8,923 bases of DNA, from assembly GCA_020846375.1 (NCBI GenBank), contig JADLDZ010000384.1, positions 1 through 8,923 on the forward strand. Direction: 5' to 3'. Below the pieces are notes generated by a model. It saw only the letters and a list, made by a program, of their open reading frames with translations. It had not been told where the DNA came from and ran no database searches. The DNA comes from Nitrospirales bacterium (lineage in GTDB: Bacteria > Nitrospirota > Thermodesulfovibrionia > Thermodesulfovibrionales > Dissulfurispiraceae). How positions within the stretch are numbered: the stretch's first letter is position 1; every line of letters begins with the position of its first letter. The translations under genes were made by a program, and so were the position numbers. Of the stretch, positions 1-6,241 are shown piece by piece.

Positions 1-809
1 CCGAAGCGGACGGGCAGGATCGAGGTCCCGATCCCCCGGGACACGTACAGGTACGGCTTTCTGTCCCTGAACCATCCTTTCACGTATCCGGCGCTTCCCT
101 TCGGCAGGATGGGCGCATACCCGAAAAAGCTGACTTGTCCGCCGTGGGTGTGGCCTGAGAGCACACAATCGACCTCTATGCGGCCCTCTTCCCCTCTCAC
201 CCGGCTGTTGAGCAGCCTGCAGTCGTCGATTATGGAGTCCCGGTGCTTCGGGCTGTGCGCCAGCACGAGATGGTTTTTCTCCCGCGGCATATTTCTGACC
301 GCTTTCAGAAAATTCGGGGAACCCGTCACCAGGTCGTCCACCCCGCTGATCAGTAGTCTCCTCCCCCGGATTTCAAAAAGCCTCGACTGATTGACGAGGA
401 GGTCGCAGTTGCTGTTCCCGAAGACCTTCCTGAGCGCACGGATATCACGGATTGCCCAGCGCTCCCAGTTCCCGAGGACCGCCACTTTCACCATATCCCG
501 CCTGAAAAGGCGCAGGAAGGCGTCCAGCAGCTTCAGATTCCCCTCCCGGTCGATGGTGTCTCCGGTGAAGAGCAGGAAGTCGGGATTAAGGGAGTTGACC
601 CTTTCGGCAAGTTTCTCTTGCTGCCACCCGATTGCCCGCAAATGGAGATCGGACAGTTGCAGCAACCGGACCGACGGGCCCTCCGGCTCATCATGGTGTA
701 TGGTATGTTCGGTGTATTCGATGAAACCGGTCTCGTAAAAGAGGGAGTCCGCTCCGGCGAGGCCGAGGCCGGCAGCAACCGCTGTATACAGGAATTGTCT
801 TCTGTTCAT
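1..809 (-). CDS. Tat-exported metallophosphoesterase, YkuE/YaeI-like (C-terminus cut by window edge)
   Basis: This is a calcineurin-like metallophosphoesterase, read from the reverse complement. Visible in order are an N-terminal twin-arginine motif NRRQFL (residues 2-7) with a short hydrophobic stretch, the metal motifs SDLH (53-56) and GDTID (83-87), GNWE (113-116), AHSP (184-187) and GHTHGG (219-224). These are the standard two-metal phosphoesterase blocks in the usual order. The Tat motif suggests export; Bacillus YkuE is a known Tat-exported relative. The usual GNH(D/E) block reads GNWE here, so its general-acid histidine is a tryptophan. The frame is open for 269 residues to the window edge and ends at RFG, so I infer only a short C-terminal tail is missing. 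The ATG is chosen because it begins the Tat signal; no clear ribosome-binding site precedes it and no upstream ATG, GTG or TTG is in frame nearby. The substrate cannot be told; lipid or nucleotide-sugar phosphodiesters are possible. Confidence 0.88.
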   Translation of the reverse strand, partial: MNRRQFLYTAVAAGLGLAGADSLFYETGFIEYTEHTIHHDEPEGPSVRLLQLSDLHLRAIGWQQEKLAERVNSLNPDFLLFTGDTIDREGNLKLLDAFLRLFRRDMVKVAVLGNWERWAIRDIRALRKVFGNSNCDLLVNQSRLFEIRGRRLLISGVDDLVTGSPNFLKAVRNMPREKNHLVLAHSPKHRDSIIDDCRLLNSRVRGEEGRIEVDCVLSGHTHGGQVSFFGYAPILPKGSAGYVKGWFRDRKPYLYVSRGIGTSILPVRF

Positions 810-880
810 GATGCGGGTATATTCCGAATGAGAAATGCTCTTCTCTATTACTCTACCATACTCGTAAGGGAGAGGCGGAG

Positions 881-909
881 TTGATGCCTTTGCCGAAACA
901 GGGTACAAT
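881..909 (+). promoter_or_regulatory. Sigma-70-like promoter for the mini-ORF/ogt unit
   Basis: TTGATG at 881-886 and TACAAT at 904-909 are separated by exactly 17 bases. Each hexamer has four to five matches to the vegetative consensus. Transcription would start near 916, four bases before the ATG at 920 and about 100 bases before ogt. The prediction is from sequence alone. Confidence 0.6.
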
Positions 910-919
910 GAGTAGCATC

Positions 920-1021
920 ATGAAAAGGGTACTTCTCCTCTCTGTTTTTCTCCTCACCGCCGCGGGAGCCGGTGCGGGAGAAGGAGAGACAGAGGAGCGG
1001 ACAATAGAGGAGGAAAGATGA
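920..1021 (+). CDS. 33-residue signal-peptide-like mini-ORF coupled to ogt
   Basis: A short frame starts at ATG 920 and encodes a basic start (MKRV), a hydrophobic core (LLLSVFLLTAAGAGAG) and an acidic tail of Glu, Thr and Arg, 33 residues in all. It resembles a secretion signal with almost nothing behind it. Its TGA (1019-1021) overlaps the ogt ATG at 1018 as ATGA, a classic translational-coupling arrangement. An in-frame ATG at 908 lies inside the predicted -10 box, so 920 is the more likely start and would be nearly leaderless. The acidic tail is encoded by the purine-rich stretch that also forms the ogt ribosome-binding site, so part of the composition may be incidental. It may be a leader peptide, the remnant of a lost exported protein, or chance. 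I recognise no family. Confidence 0.35.
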   Translation: MKRVLLLSVFLLTAAGAGAGEGETEERTIEEER

Positions 1022-1521
1022 AACTGGACCTTTTTGTGTACCGAAGCCCGGTGGGAGATATTTCGTGCGTGTTCGACGGTCCCTTCCTGGTGGATATGGC
1101 TATGGGAGACGATAAGACACCGGAGGCGATAGGGGGACGGGAGGTGGTTCCGGTAGCCCAGCCCGGCGAGGCGGCCCGCTCCCTTTTCCGGGAGCTCGAC
1201 GCCTACTTCGACGGCACCCTGCGTGAGTTCCGGCAGGCGGTCAGATTTCTCCAGGGCACCGATTTCGAAAGGCGCGTCTGGGACGCCCTGAGGGAGATCC
1301 CCTACGGCGAAACGCGCACCTACGGCTGGATGGCGGAGAAGGTGGGCAGTCCCGGAGCGGCGCGGGCGGCGGGGAGGGCGATCGGCAGGAACCCACTCCC
1401 GATTCTTATCCCCTGCCACCGGGTTATCGGTGCTGACGGTTCACTGACCGGTTTCTCGTGCGGGCTGGGGATCAAGAAGTGGCTGCTGGAGCATGAGAGG
1501 CAGGGGATAGGAGGGGAATAA
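1018..1521 (+). CDS. ogt: Methylated-DNA--protein-cysteine S-methyltransferase (O6-alkylguanine-DNA alkyltransferase)
   Basis: This suicide DNA-repair enzyme transfers the alkyl group of O6-alkylguanine to its own cysteine. The 167-residue length fits a single-module Ogt/MGMT, with no Ada regulatory part. The C-terminal catalytic block is clear: FERRVWDALREIPYGETRTYG, split as a helix and turn around residue 83-103, then the helix-turn-helix and arginine-finger region AARAAGRAIGRNP, then IPCHRVIG with acceptor Cys133 followed by His134 and Arg135, and the closing segment GFSCGLGIKKWLLEHE. The N-terminal third is the usual poorly conserved alpha/beta domain. The start is fixed by a strong ribosome-binding site, GAGGAGG at 1007-1013, four bases before the ATG. 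The ATG overlaps the stop of a 33-residue frame, and the gene converges on the glucan phosphorylase. Function is well supported; regulation by alkylation damage is not visible. Confidence 0.95.
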   Translation: MKLDLFVYRSPVGDISCVFDGPFLVDMAMGDDKTPEAIGGREVVPVAQPGEAARSLFRELDAYFDGTLREFRQAVRFLQGTDFERRVWDALREIPYGETRTYGWMAEKVGSPGAARAAGRAIGRNPLPILIPCHRVIGADGSLTGFSCGLGIKKWLLEHERQGIGGE

Positions 1522-1530
1522 GGGCCCCCT

Positions 1531-1560
1531 TACGGTAGTGTGCCTACACACCCTACCGTA
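1531..1560. terminator. Hairpin between convergent ogt and glucan phosphorylase genes
   Basis: TACGGTAG (1531-1538) pairs perfectly with CTACCGTA (1553-1560), and TGTG (1539-1542) pairs with CACA (1547-1550) around the loop CCTA, with a two-base CC bulge. The twelve-pair stem lies nine bases after the ogt stop. Its distal arm contains the TAG stop (1553-1555) of the minus-strand phosphorylase. No T-tract follows on either strand, so it is a candidate bidirectional terminator or 3'-end stabiliser rather than a canonical intrinsic terminator. Confidence 0.5.
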
Positions 1561-3259
1561 TATACGCCTCGGTGACGTACCTCCTCATCATCCGGTGCGA
1601 GTTGAAGTAGTAGGCATTCTTGCCGATGGCATTCTGCATGATCCGGATCCAGAGGTTCTTCTGGTCGTAGAAAGTCGGAATGATGGCGGTCTCCAGCTTA
1701 TAGTAGAGGTCGTCCGCATCGCGTGCAGGATCGGCGGGGACGTCGGGAGAGGGGCCGATGGCCCAGCCGGTATACCCTTCGATATGCCCTTCGATCCACC
1801 AGCCGTCCAGGACGCTGAAATTGGGAACGCCGTTGTGCGTCGCTTTCATCCCGCTGGTGCCGGACGCTTCGAGCGGGCGCAGGGGTGTGTTCAGCCAGAC
1901 ATCGACACCCGACACGATCTTCAGCGCCAGATCCATATTGTAATTCTTGAGGAAGACGATCTTTATCTTGTCTTTCAGCCTTTCCTTGATCTCGAAGATG
2001 CGCTGGATCAGTTGCTTTCCCGCCTCATCGTGGGGATGTGCTTTCCCTGCATAGACGATCTGGAGCCTCCCCTCCGCACTACGCGCGAGCCGGTCGATAT
2101 CGGTGAAGAGCAGGTCCGCTCTTTTGTAAGCAGTGGCGCGGCGGGCGAAGCCTATGGTGAGGGTATCGTAGTTCATCCCCATCTGCGTCTCCCTGTTCAC
2201 ATGGTCGATCAGGATCCGCTTGGCTTCCATGTGGGCCTCCCACAGCTCCTCATCCGGGATGCGCCCCACCCGCACGAAGATCTCGGGCTCGTTCGCCCAG
2301 CCGGGGAGGTATTTGTCGTAGATCCTCTTGAAGCTGTCGCAGGTCCAGGTATAGGAATGGACGCCATTGGTAATGGCGTTGATCTCGTAGCCGGGGAACA
2401 TGCCCTTCGAGACCTCACCGTGCTTTTTCGCCACCCCATTGATATAGTTGCTGAGGTTGAGGGCGAGGAGGGTCAGGTTGAGGTTCTCGCGCCCGGCAAA
2501 CTCCCTGATGGCATGAGTGGGAATGATTTCGGACATTACCTGCTGTACGAGGTCGTAGGTGAACTTGTCATGCCCGGCCGCCACCGGGGTATGGGTGGTG
2601 AAGACGCAGAGGCTCCGCACCTTTTCCACATCCCATACCAGTCTCTCGTCCCACACCTCCTCGATGTCCCTCTTGTACCTTTTGAGCAGTTCCAGGGTCA
2701 GGAGGCTGGAATGCCCCTCATTCATATGATATTTCCTGATCTCGAACCCCAGTTCGTCGAGCATCCTGACGCCCCCGAGTCCCAGGACAATTTCCTGTTT
2801 CAGACGGTACACCTGGTCTCCGCCATAGAGGGAATAGGTGATCCCCCGGTCCCGCGGATCGTTTTCGGGGAGGTCCGTGTCGAGGAAGAGGATCGGTACC
2901 TTTCCGCCGGCGGCGCTCTTTACCTCATAGAGCCAGGCCCCCACCTGGACCTCCCTCCCCTCGATGCCGACGACCACCCTCTCCTTGAGGGGAGTCATGA
3001 ATTTCTGGGGTTCGAGCTCGTCGGGGAGCTCCGTCTGCCTGCCGTAGATGTCGAGTTCCTGCTTGAAATATCCGCTTTTCGTGAGATTGGTGACCGCGAT
3101 CACGGGGAGCTTCATGTCCGCGGCGGACTTGATGGTGTCGCCCGCCAGAATCCCGAGGCCGCCGCTGTAGGTCGGCATGTCGCTCCGCACTCCTATCTCC
3201 ATTGAAAAGTAGGCTATCTTGTGGTATTTCGTAAGAGCGTCTATCGGTGAGCTTTCCAT
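1553..3259 (-). CDS. glgP: Alpha-glucan (glycogen) phosphorylase, short GT35 form
   Basis: This PLP enzyme phosphorolyses alpha-1,4-glucan chains to glucose-1-phosphate. Residues 16-50 carry the family's start IAYFSMEIG and the glycine-rich YSGGLGILAGD. HMNEGHSSL, FTTHTPVAAGHDKF and ITNGVH lie in the middle. FARRATAYKRADLLF supplies the phosphate- and PLP-contacting Arg/Lys segment, and EASGTSGMKATHNG contains the predicted PLP lysine, Lys472, followed by DGWWIEGH. At 568 residues it lacks the N-terminal extension (about 100 residues, DUF3417-like) found in many longer relatives, beginning directly at the catalytic fold; this short form is known. A strong ribosome-binding site, GAGGAGGAAG at about 3267-3276, precedes the ATG. 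The start overlaps the end of mqnD by 19 bases, so the two are probably co-transcribed and coupled. No glycogen synthase or branching gene is in the window. The enzyme is presumably cytoplasmic. Confidence 0.95.
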   Translation of the reverse strand: MESSPIDALTKYHKIAYFSMEIGVRSDMPTYSGGLGILAGDTIKSAADMKLPVIAVTNLTKSGYFKQELDIYGRQTELPDELEPQKFMTPLKERVVVGIEGREVQVGAWLYEVKSAAGGKVPILFLDTDLPENDPRDRGITYSLYGGDQVYRLKQEIVLGLGGVRMLDELGFEIRKYHMNEGHSSLLTLELLKRYKRDIEEVWDERLVWDVEKVRSLCVFTTHTPVAAGHDKFTYDLVQQVMSEIIPTHAIREFAGRENLNLTLLALNLSNYINGVAKKHGEVSKGMFPGYEINAITNGVHSYTWTCDSFKRIYDKYLPGWANEPEIFVRVGRIPDEELWEAHMEAKRILIDHVNRETQMGMNYDTLTIGFARRATAYKRADLLFTDIDRLARSAEGRLQIVYAGKAHPHDEAGKQLIQRIFEIKERLKDKIKIVFLKNYNMDLALKIVSGVDVWLNTPLRPLEASGTSGMKATHNGVPNFSVLDGWWIEGHIEGYTGWAIGPSPDVPADPARDADDLYYKLETAIIPTFYDQKNLWIRIMQNAIGKNAYYFNSHRMMRRYVTEAYIR

Positions 3260-4146
3260 CTATCTGCTTCCTCCTCATCTCGCAGGGATATCGCTGTTTC
3301 AGGGAGAATATGCGGCGCTGGGGTCCGGGAGGCGGTTTTCACCCTTTTCATGAGCTCCTCCAGTGCGGCACGCCCCTCATCACCGCTGTCGAGCGTGTAT
3401 TTATTCACATAAAGCGCGATATGGCTCCGGATCACCTCTTCGGAAAGCTCCTGTGCATGATGCTTTACCGAGCGCATGGCTTCCTCTTCATGAGCTCTCG
3501 CATAGGCGATGCTGTCGCGTATGAGCTCCTCCATGGTCTGCAGACCGGAGGGGCCGAGGGATTTCTTCGCAGCGATCCCGCCGAGAGGAAGGGGGAGGCC
3601 GGTCTCCTGCTCCCACCAGGCCCCGAGATCCGCTGTCCGTACGAGTCCGTAAGCGGGGTACGTGAAGCGGCTCTCATGGATGATCAGTCCGGCATCCAGC
3701 GCTCCCTCTCTTACCGCTTCCATGATCCGGTGGAAAGGCATTTCGATAAAGGTATAGGGCATCTCCTTCCGCTGATGGTCAGGGTCGGAGGAGGAAAGGA
3801 ATATCCGCAGCAGGAGAAAAGCGGTGGTCAGCCTCCCCGGAATGCCTATTCTGCCTCCCCTCAGATCCTTGGGTTCGCGGTAAGACTTCGCCACCAGCAG
3901 GGGCCCACAGCCGCGGCCCAGGGCGCCCCCGGACTTCAGGAGGGTGTAGTCGCTCCTGAGAGAGGAGTAGGCATGGCAGGATACCTTGACGACCTCCGCC
4001 TCCCCCCGGAGCGCAAGCCGGTTCAGTGTTTCCACCTCTTCGATGATGGGGCGGAAGGAGAGACCCCGTGTGTCGATTTGCCGGTGTGCAAGGGCGTAGA
4101 AGATGAAGGTGTCATTGGGACACGGGGAAAAGCCCAAACGTATCAT
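3241..4146 (-). CDS. mqnD: 1,4-dihydroxy-6-naphthoate synthase (futalosine-pathway menaquinone biosynthesis)
   Basis: MqnD converts cyclic dehypoxanthine futalosine to 1,4-dihydroxy-6-naphthoate in the futalosine route to menaquinone. The N-terminus GFSPCPNDTFIFYAL (from residue 5) is the family signature. It is followed by VSCHAYSSL, the glycine-rich GGALGRGCGPLLVA and IIHESRFTY, whose His157 matches the reported catalytic histidine of the Thermus enzyme. The fold is that of a periplasmic-binding-protein-like enzyme without a signal peptide. The ATG at 4146 is chosen because it puts MIRLGFSPCPNDT at the start as in the family; ATGs at 4164 and 4179 and a GTG at 4203 are also in frame. None has a convincing ribosome-binding site. 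From 4146 the product is 301 residues, slightly longer than the usual 270-290. Its stop lies inside the phosphorylase start (19-base overlap). MqnD is preferred over MqnA because of the SPCPNDTF and HESR blocks. No other mqn gene is nearby. Confidence 0.92.
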   Translation of the reverse strand: MIRLGFSPCPNDTFIFYALAHRQIDTRGLSFRPIIEEVETLNRLALRGEAEVVKVSCHAYSSLRSDYTLLKSGGALGRGCGPLLVAKSYREPKDLRGGRIGIPGRLTTAFLLLRIFLSSSDPDHQRKEMPYTFIEMPFHRIMEAVREGALDAGLIIHESRFTYPAYGLVRTADLGAWWEQETGLPLPLGGIAAKKSLGPSGLQTMEELIRDSIAYARAHEEEAMRSVKHHAQELSEEVIRSHIALYVNKYTLDSGDEGRAALEELMKRVKTASRTPAPHILPETAISLRDEEEADRWKAHR

Positions 4147-4154
4147 AATGTGGA

Positions 4155-4160
4155 ATTGTA
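4155..4160 (-). promoter_or_regulatory. Possible -10 box immediately upstream of mqnD
   Basis: Read on the minus strand, TACAAT lies eight bases before the preferred mqnD ATG. The position 17 bases upstream reads AGTAAT, a poor -35. If real, transcription would begin at or next to the ATG, giving a leaderless mRNA, which would fit the absence of a ribosome-binding site. Confidence 0.25.
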
Positions 4161-4204
4161 GCATGTACTCTCTGCTCATTACTAGCAGGGCAGAGGAAAC
4201 CACC

Positions 4205-4225
4205 GCGGGAAGATTCCGGTCCCGC
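4205..4225. repeat. Inverted repeat in the mqnD-cysK divergent spacer
   Basis: GCGGGA (4205-4210) and TCCCGC (4220-4225) form a perfect six-pair inverted repeat with a nine-base spacer. It lies in the 241-base divergent region between mqnD and cysK. It could be an operator or a weak hairpin. No T-tract follows, and the function is unknown. The rest of this spacer shows no convincing promoter pair. Confidence 0.3.
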
Positions 4226-4387
4226 AGAGAGAAGACGTAAGAATAAGGGAGGGCGGGAAGATAAAGGGTGAAAGAGGAAAAGCGTATGAAATAATAGTAT
4301 GATAAGAGTGGGTTTGCAACGGCTTCTGATCATCTACAGAGAGCACGGCTCCCTGCACTGCAGCGGTGACCGGAAAGGGAGGTATGC

Positions 4388-5317
4388 ATGAGAAGGTACG
4401 AAACTATCCTGAACGTAATCGGGAACACGCCTCTTGTCAGGATCAACAGGATGGCGGAGGCTGGCAGCGCAGCGATATGGGCGAAGCTGGAGGGCTCCAA
4501 TCCCGGCGGCTCGGTCAAGGACAGAATAGCGGTTTCGATGGTCGAGGCTGCCGAGAGGGAGGGCAGACTCCAGCCGGGGGGGGTGATCGTGGAGCCCACC
4601 AGTGGCAATACGGGAATCGGCCTCGCCATGGTCGCGGCGGTCAAGGGGTACCGGCTGCTCCTTACCATGCCGGATACCGCGTCCATGGAAAGGAGACAGC
4701 TGCTCCAGGCCTTCGGCGCCGAGTTGGTGCTGACCCCCGGGGGAAAGGGGATGAAGGGAGCGGTGGAAAAGGCCGACGAGCTGCTGCGGGAAAACCCGGG
4801 CTTCTTCATGCCGCAGCAGTTCGAGAATCCGGCGAACCCGGCGATTCACCGCTGCACCACCGCGGGTGAAATACTGGACGATCTGGGCGCCGCGCCCGAT
4901 GCCTTTGTCGTCGGGGTGGGCACGGGGGGAACCATAACCGGGGCGGGGGAGGTCCTGAGGGAGAGGAACCCTGCTATCTGGATCGCGGCGGTGGAGCCTG
5001 CCGGCTCTCCGGTGCTGTCCGGCGGGCCGGCGGGAAAGCACACGCTTGCGGGGCTCGGTGCAGGGTTTGTGCCGGGCGTACTGAATACGAAACTGTACGA
5101 TGAAGTGATCCCCGTCACCGATGAGGATGCGGCGGCTACGGCGCGCCGTCTTGCGGTGCAGGAGGGGATTCTGGCGGGGATATCCTCCGGCGCCGCACTA
5201 TGGGCCGCCCTGAAGGTTGCGGCGCGGCTCGGTGCGGGCAAGAGCCTGGTGGTCATCTTCCCCGACAGGGGGGAGAGATACCTCAGCACCGGCCTCTTCC
5301 AGCCCGAAGGGAGGTGA
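4388..5317 (+). CDS. cysK: Cysteine synthase A (O-acetylserine sulfhydrylase)
   Basis: This PLP enzyme makes L-cysteine from O-acetyl-L-serine and sulfide in the cytoplasm, the last step of sulfur assimilation. It begins with the family N-terminus ILNVIGNTPLVRI. The PLP lysine is Lys44 in GGSVKDR. The substrate loop TSGNTG is at 71-76, the phosphate-binding GTGGT at 178-182, and the serine that contacts the PLP ring nitrogen is in ISSGAA (Ser266/267). The QQFENPANPAIH block favours CysK over CysM, which differs there. The 309-residue length is normal and no cystathionine synthase-type extra domain is present. GGGAGGT at 4377-4383 precedes the ATG with only a four-base gap. Another ATG at 4384 is in a different frame and is not the start. 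The gene stands alone, divergent from mqnD and 156 bases ahead of rpsB. No T-box or SAM riboswitch was recognised upstream. Confidence 0.95.
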   Translation: MRRYETILNVIGNTPLVRINRMAEAGSAAIWAKLEGSNPGGSVKDRIAVSMVEAAEREGRLQPGGVIVEPTSGNTGIGLAMVAAVKGYRLLLTMPDTASMERRQLLQAFGAELVLTPGGKGMKGAVEKADELLRENPGFFMPQQFENPANPAIHRCTTAGEILDDLGAAPDAFVVGVGTGGTITGAGEVLRERNPAIWIAAVEPAGSPVLSGGPAGKHTLAGLGAGFVPGVLNTKLYDEVIPVTDEDAAATARRLAVQEGILAGISSGAALWAALKVAARLGAGKSLVVIFPDRGERYLSTGLFQPEGR

Positions 5318-5345
5318 CGGGGGCGGGATCGTCCTTGTTTTCGTC

Positions 5346-5375
5346 TTGAATAATAAAGGCAAACTATGCTACTTT
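5346..5375 (+). promoter_or_regulatory. Possible promoter for the rpsB operon
   Basis: TTGAAT (5346-5351) and TACTTT (5370-5375) are 18 bases apart, and TG lies one base before the -10, making an extended -10. The surrounding stretch is conspicuously AT-rich in a GC-rich window. The match is modest. It competes with the alternative reading of the same bases as part of a structured leader. Confidence 0.35.
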
Positions 5376-5398
5376 TAATATTCAAAACGCACGCCTTT
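5346..5398 (+). repeat. Two interleaved inverted repeats upstream of rpsB
   Basis: TTGAATA (5346-5352) is the exact reverse complement of TATTCAA (5379-5385), and AAAGGC (5355-5360) of GCCTTT (5393-5398). The arms alternate in order, so in RNA they would form an H-type pseudoknot, with a two-base and a seven-base crossing loop and an 18-base insert. In DNA the seven-base arms, centred about 33 bp apart, could instead be an operator around the possible promoter. Confidence 0.4.
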
Positions 5399-5403
5399 CA
5401 CGG

Positions 5404-5439
5404 TCCCCTGATGGTCTCACTTCGGTGAGGTAAAGGGGA
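5404..5439 (+). promoter_or_regulatory. rpsB leader hairpin with cUUCGg tetraloop
   Basis: TCCCCT (5404-5409) pairs with AGGGGA (5434-5439). Inside it, CTCAC (5416-5420) pairs with GTGAG (5425-5429) around the tetraloop TTCG, and two G-U pairs extend the inner stem. An asymmetric internal loop (GATG against AA) separates the stems. The hairpin ends 22 bases before the rpsB ribosome-binding site and is not followed by a U-tract, so it is not a cysK terminator. In other bacteria rpsB leaders are structured and bind S2 for feedback control (the enterobacterial t44 leader), and the same role is inferred here. Confidence 0.5.
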
Positions 5440-5473
5440 GGGGCGGAGGAAAAAAACCATTGAGGAGGAAAGT

Positions 5474-6241
5474 ATGGCAGTAGTAACGATGAAGGAGCTG
5501 CTGGAAGCCGGTGTCCATTTCGGGCACCAGGTGAAGCGTTGGAACCCGAAGATGAAGAAGTTCATTTTCGGTGAGAGGAACGGTATCCATATCGTCGACC
5601 TGCAGAAGACCCTGAAGGGGCTTGTGGAGGCCTACAATTACACGAAGGAACTATCCGCTTCCGGCGCCTCCATCCTGTTCGTGGGCACGAAGAAGCAGGC
5701 GCAGGACGCTATTGCGGAGGAGTCCAGGAGGGCCGGGGCTTTTTATGTCAACAACAGGTGGCTCGGCGGCATGTTGACGAATTTCACCACGGTCAGGAAG
5801 AGTATCGAGAGGCTGAAGAAGATCGATACCATGAAGGAGGACGGCACCTATACCGTCCTGAAAAAGAAGGAAGTTTCCCTCCTTGAGAAGGAGAGGATCA
5901 ACCTCGAGAAGAACCTGAGCGGGATAAAGGAAATGGGCGCACTTCCCGGGGCGCTCTTCATTATTGACCCGCGGAAAGAGAAGATAGCGGTAGCGGAGGC
6001 CAGGAGGCTCTCCATCCCCATTATCGCAGTGGTGGATACGAATTGCGATCCCGATGAGATCGATTACATTGTGCCCGGCAACGATGACGCGATACGGGCC
6101 ATCAAGCTCATCTCCTCGAAAATGGCGGATGCCATCCTGGAGGGCAGGAGTACGAGGGAGAAGGCCCGGGTGGAGGAGCAGGAAGCCGTGAAGATGGAGG
6201 AAAAGGGCGCGCTGGACGAGGTCGGGGAGGTTGCGGAATGA
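5474..6241 (+). CDS. rpsB: 30S ribosomal protein S2
   Basis: S2 is a late-assembling protein on the solvent side of the small subunit, needed with S1 for initiation. The protein starts MAVVTMKELLEAGVHFGHQ and carries the family's RWNPKMKKFIF (from residue 22), FVGTKKQAQ, the NNRWLGGMLTNF block, PGALFIIDPRKE, and IPIIAVVDTNCDPD followed by YIVPGNDDAIRAI. The central helical hairpin, rich in Lys and Glu, is also present. At 255 residues it is slightly longer than E. coli S2 because of an acidic C-terminal tail (EEQEAVKMEEKGALDEVGEV). GAGGAGG at 5462-5468 lies five bases before the ATG. Its TGA overlaps the tsf ATG as ATGA. It is the first gene of the translation operon and follows a structured leader that may mediate autogenous control. 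Confidence 0.98.
   Translation: MAVVTMKELLEAGVHFGHQVKRWNPKMKKFIFGERNGIHIVDLQKTLKGLVEAYNYTKELSASGASILFVGTKKQAQDAIAEESRRAGAFYVNNRWLGGMLTNFTTVRKSIERLKKIDTMKEDGTYTVLKKKEVSLLEKERINLEKNLSGIKEMGALPGALFIIDPRKEKIAVAEARRLSIPIIAVVDTNCDPDEIDYIVPGNDDAIRAIKLISSKMADAILEGRSTREKARVEEQEAVKMEEKGALDEVGEVAE

Noticed and set aside
1538..3205. Plus-strand open frame of 555 codons antisense to the glucan phosphorylase
   Set aside because: It is in exact codon register with the real minus-strand gene. TTA, CTA and TCA codons are rare in this GC-rich gene, so the opposite strand stays open. The translation shows no recognisable domain, while the minus strand has full GT35 motifs.
3247..4161. Plus-strand open frame of 304 codons antisense to mqnD
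   Set aside because: It is also in register with the real gene and has no recognisable motif; it is explained by GC-rich codon use in mqnD.
4275..4330. Promoter for cysK (TATGAT at 4298, or TTGCAA at 4314 with TACAGA)
   Set aside because: No acceptable partner hexamer lies at 16-18 bases in either case; the spacing or the -35 sequence fails.
5313..5340. Intrinsic terminator of cysK (GACG...CGTC followed by a T-rich stretch)
   Set aside because: The stem has only four pairs with a ten-base loop and the T-stretch is interrupted, so it is too weak to call.
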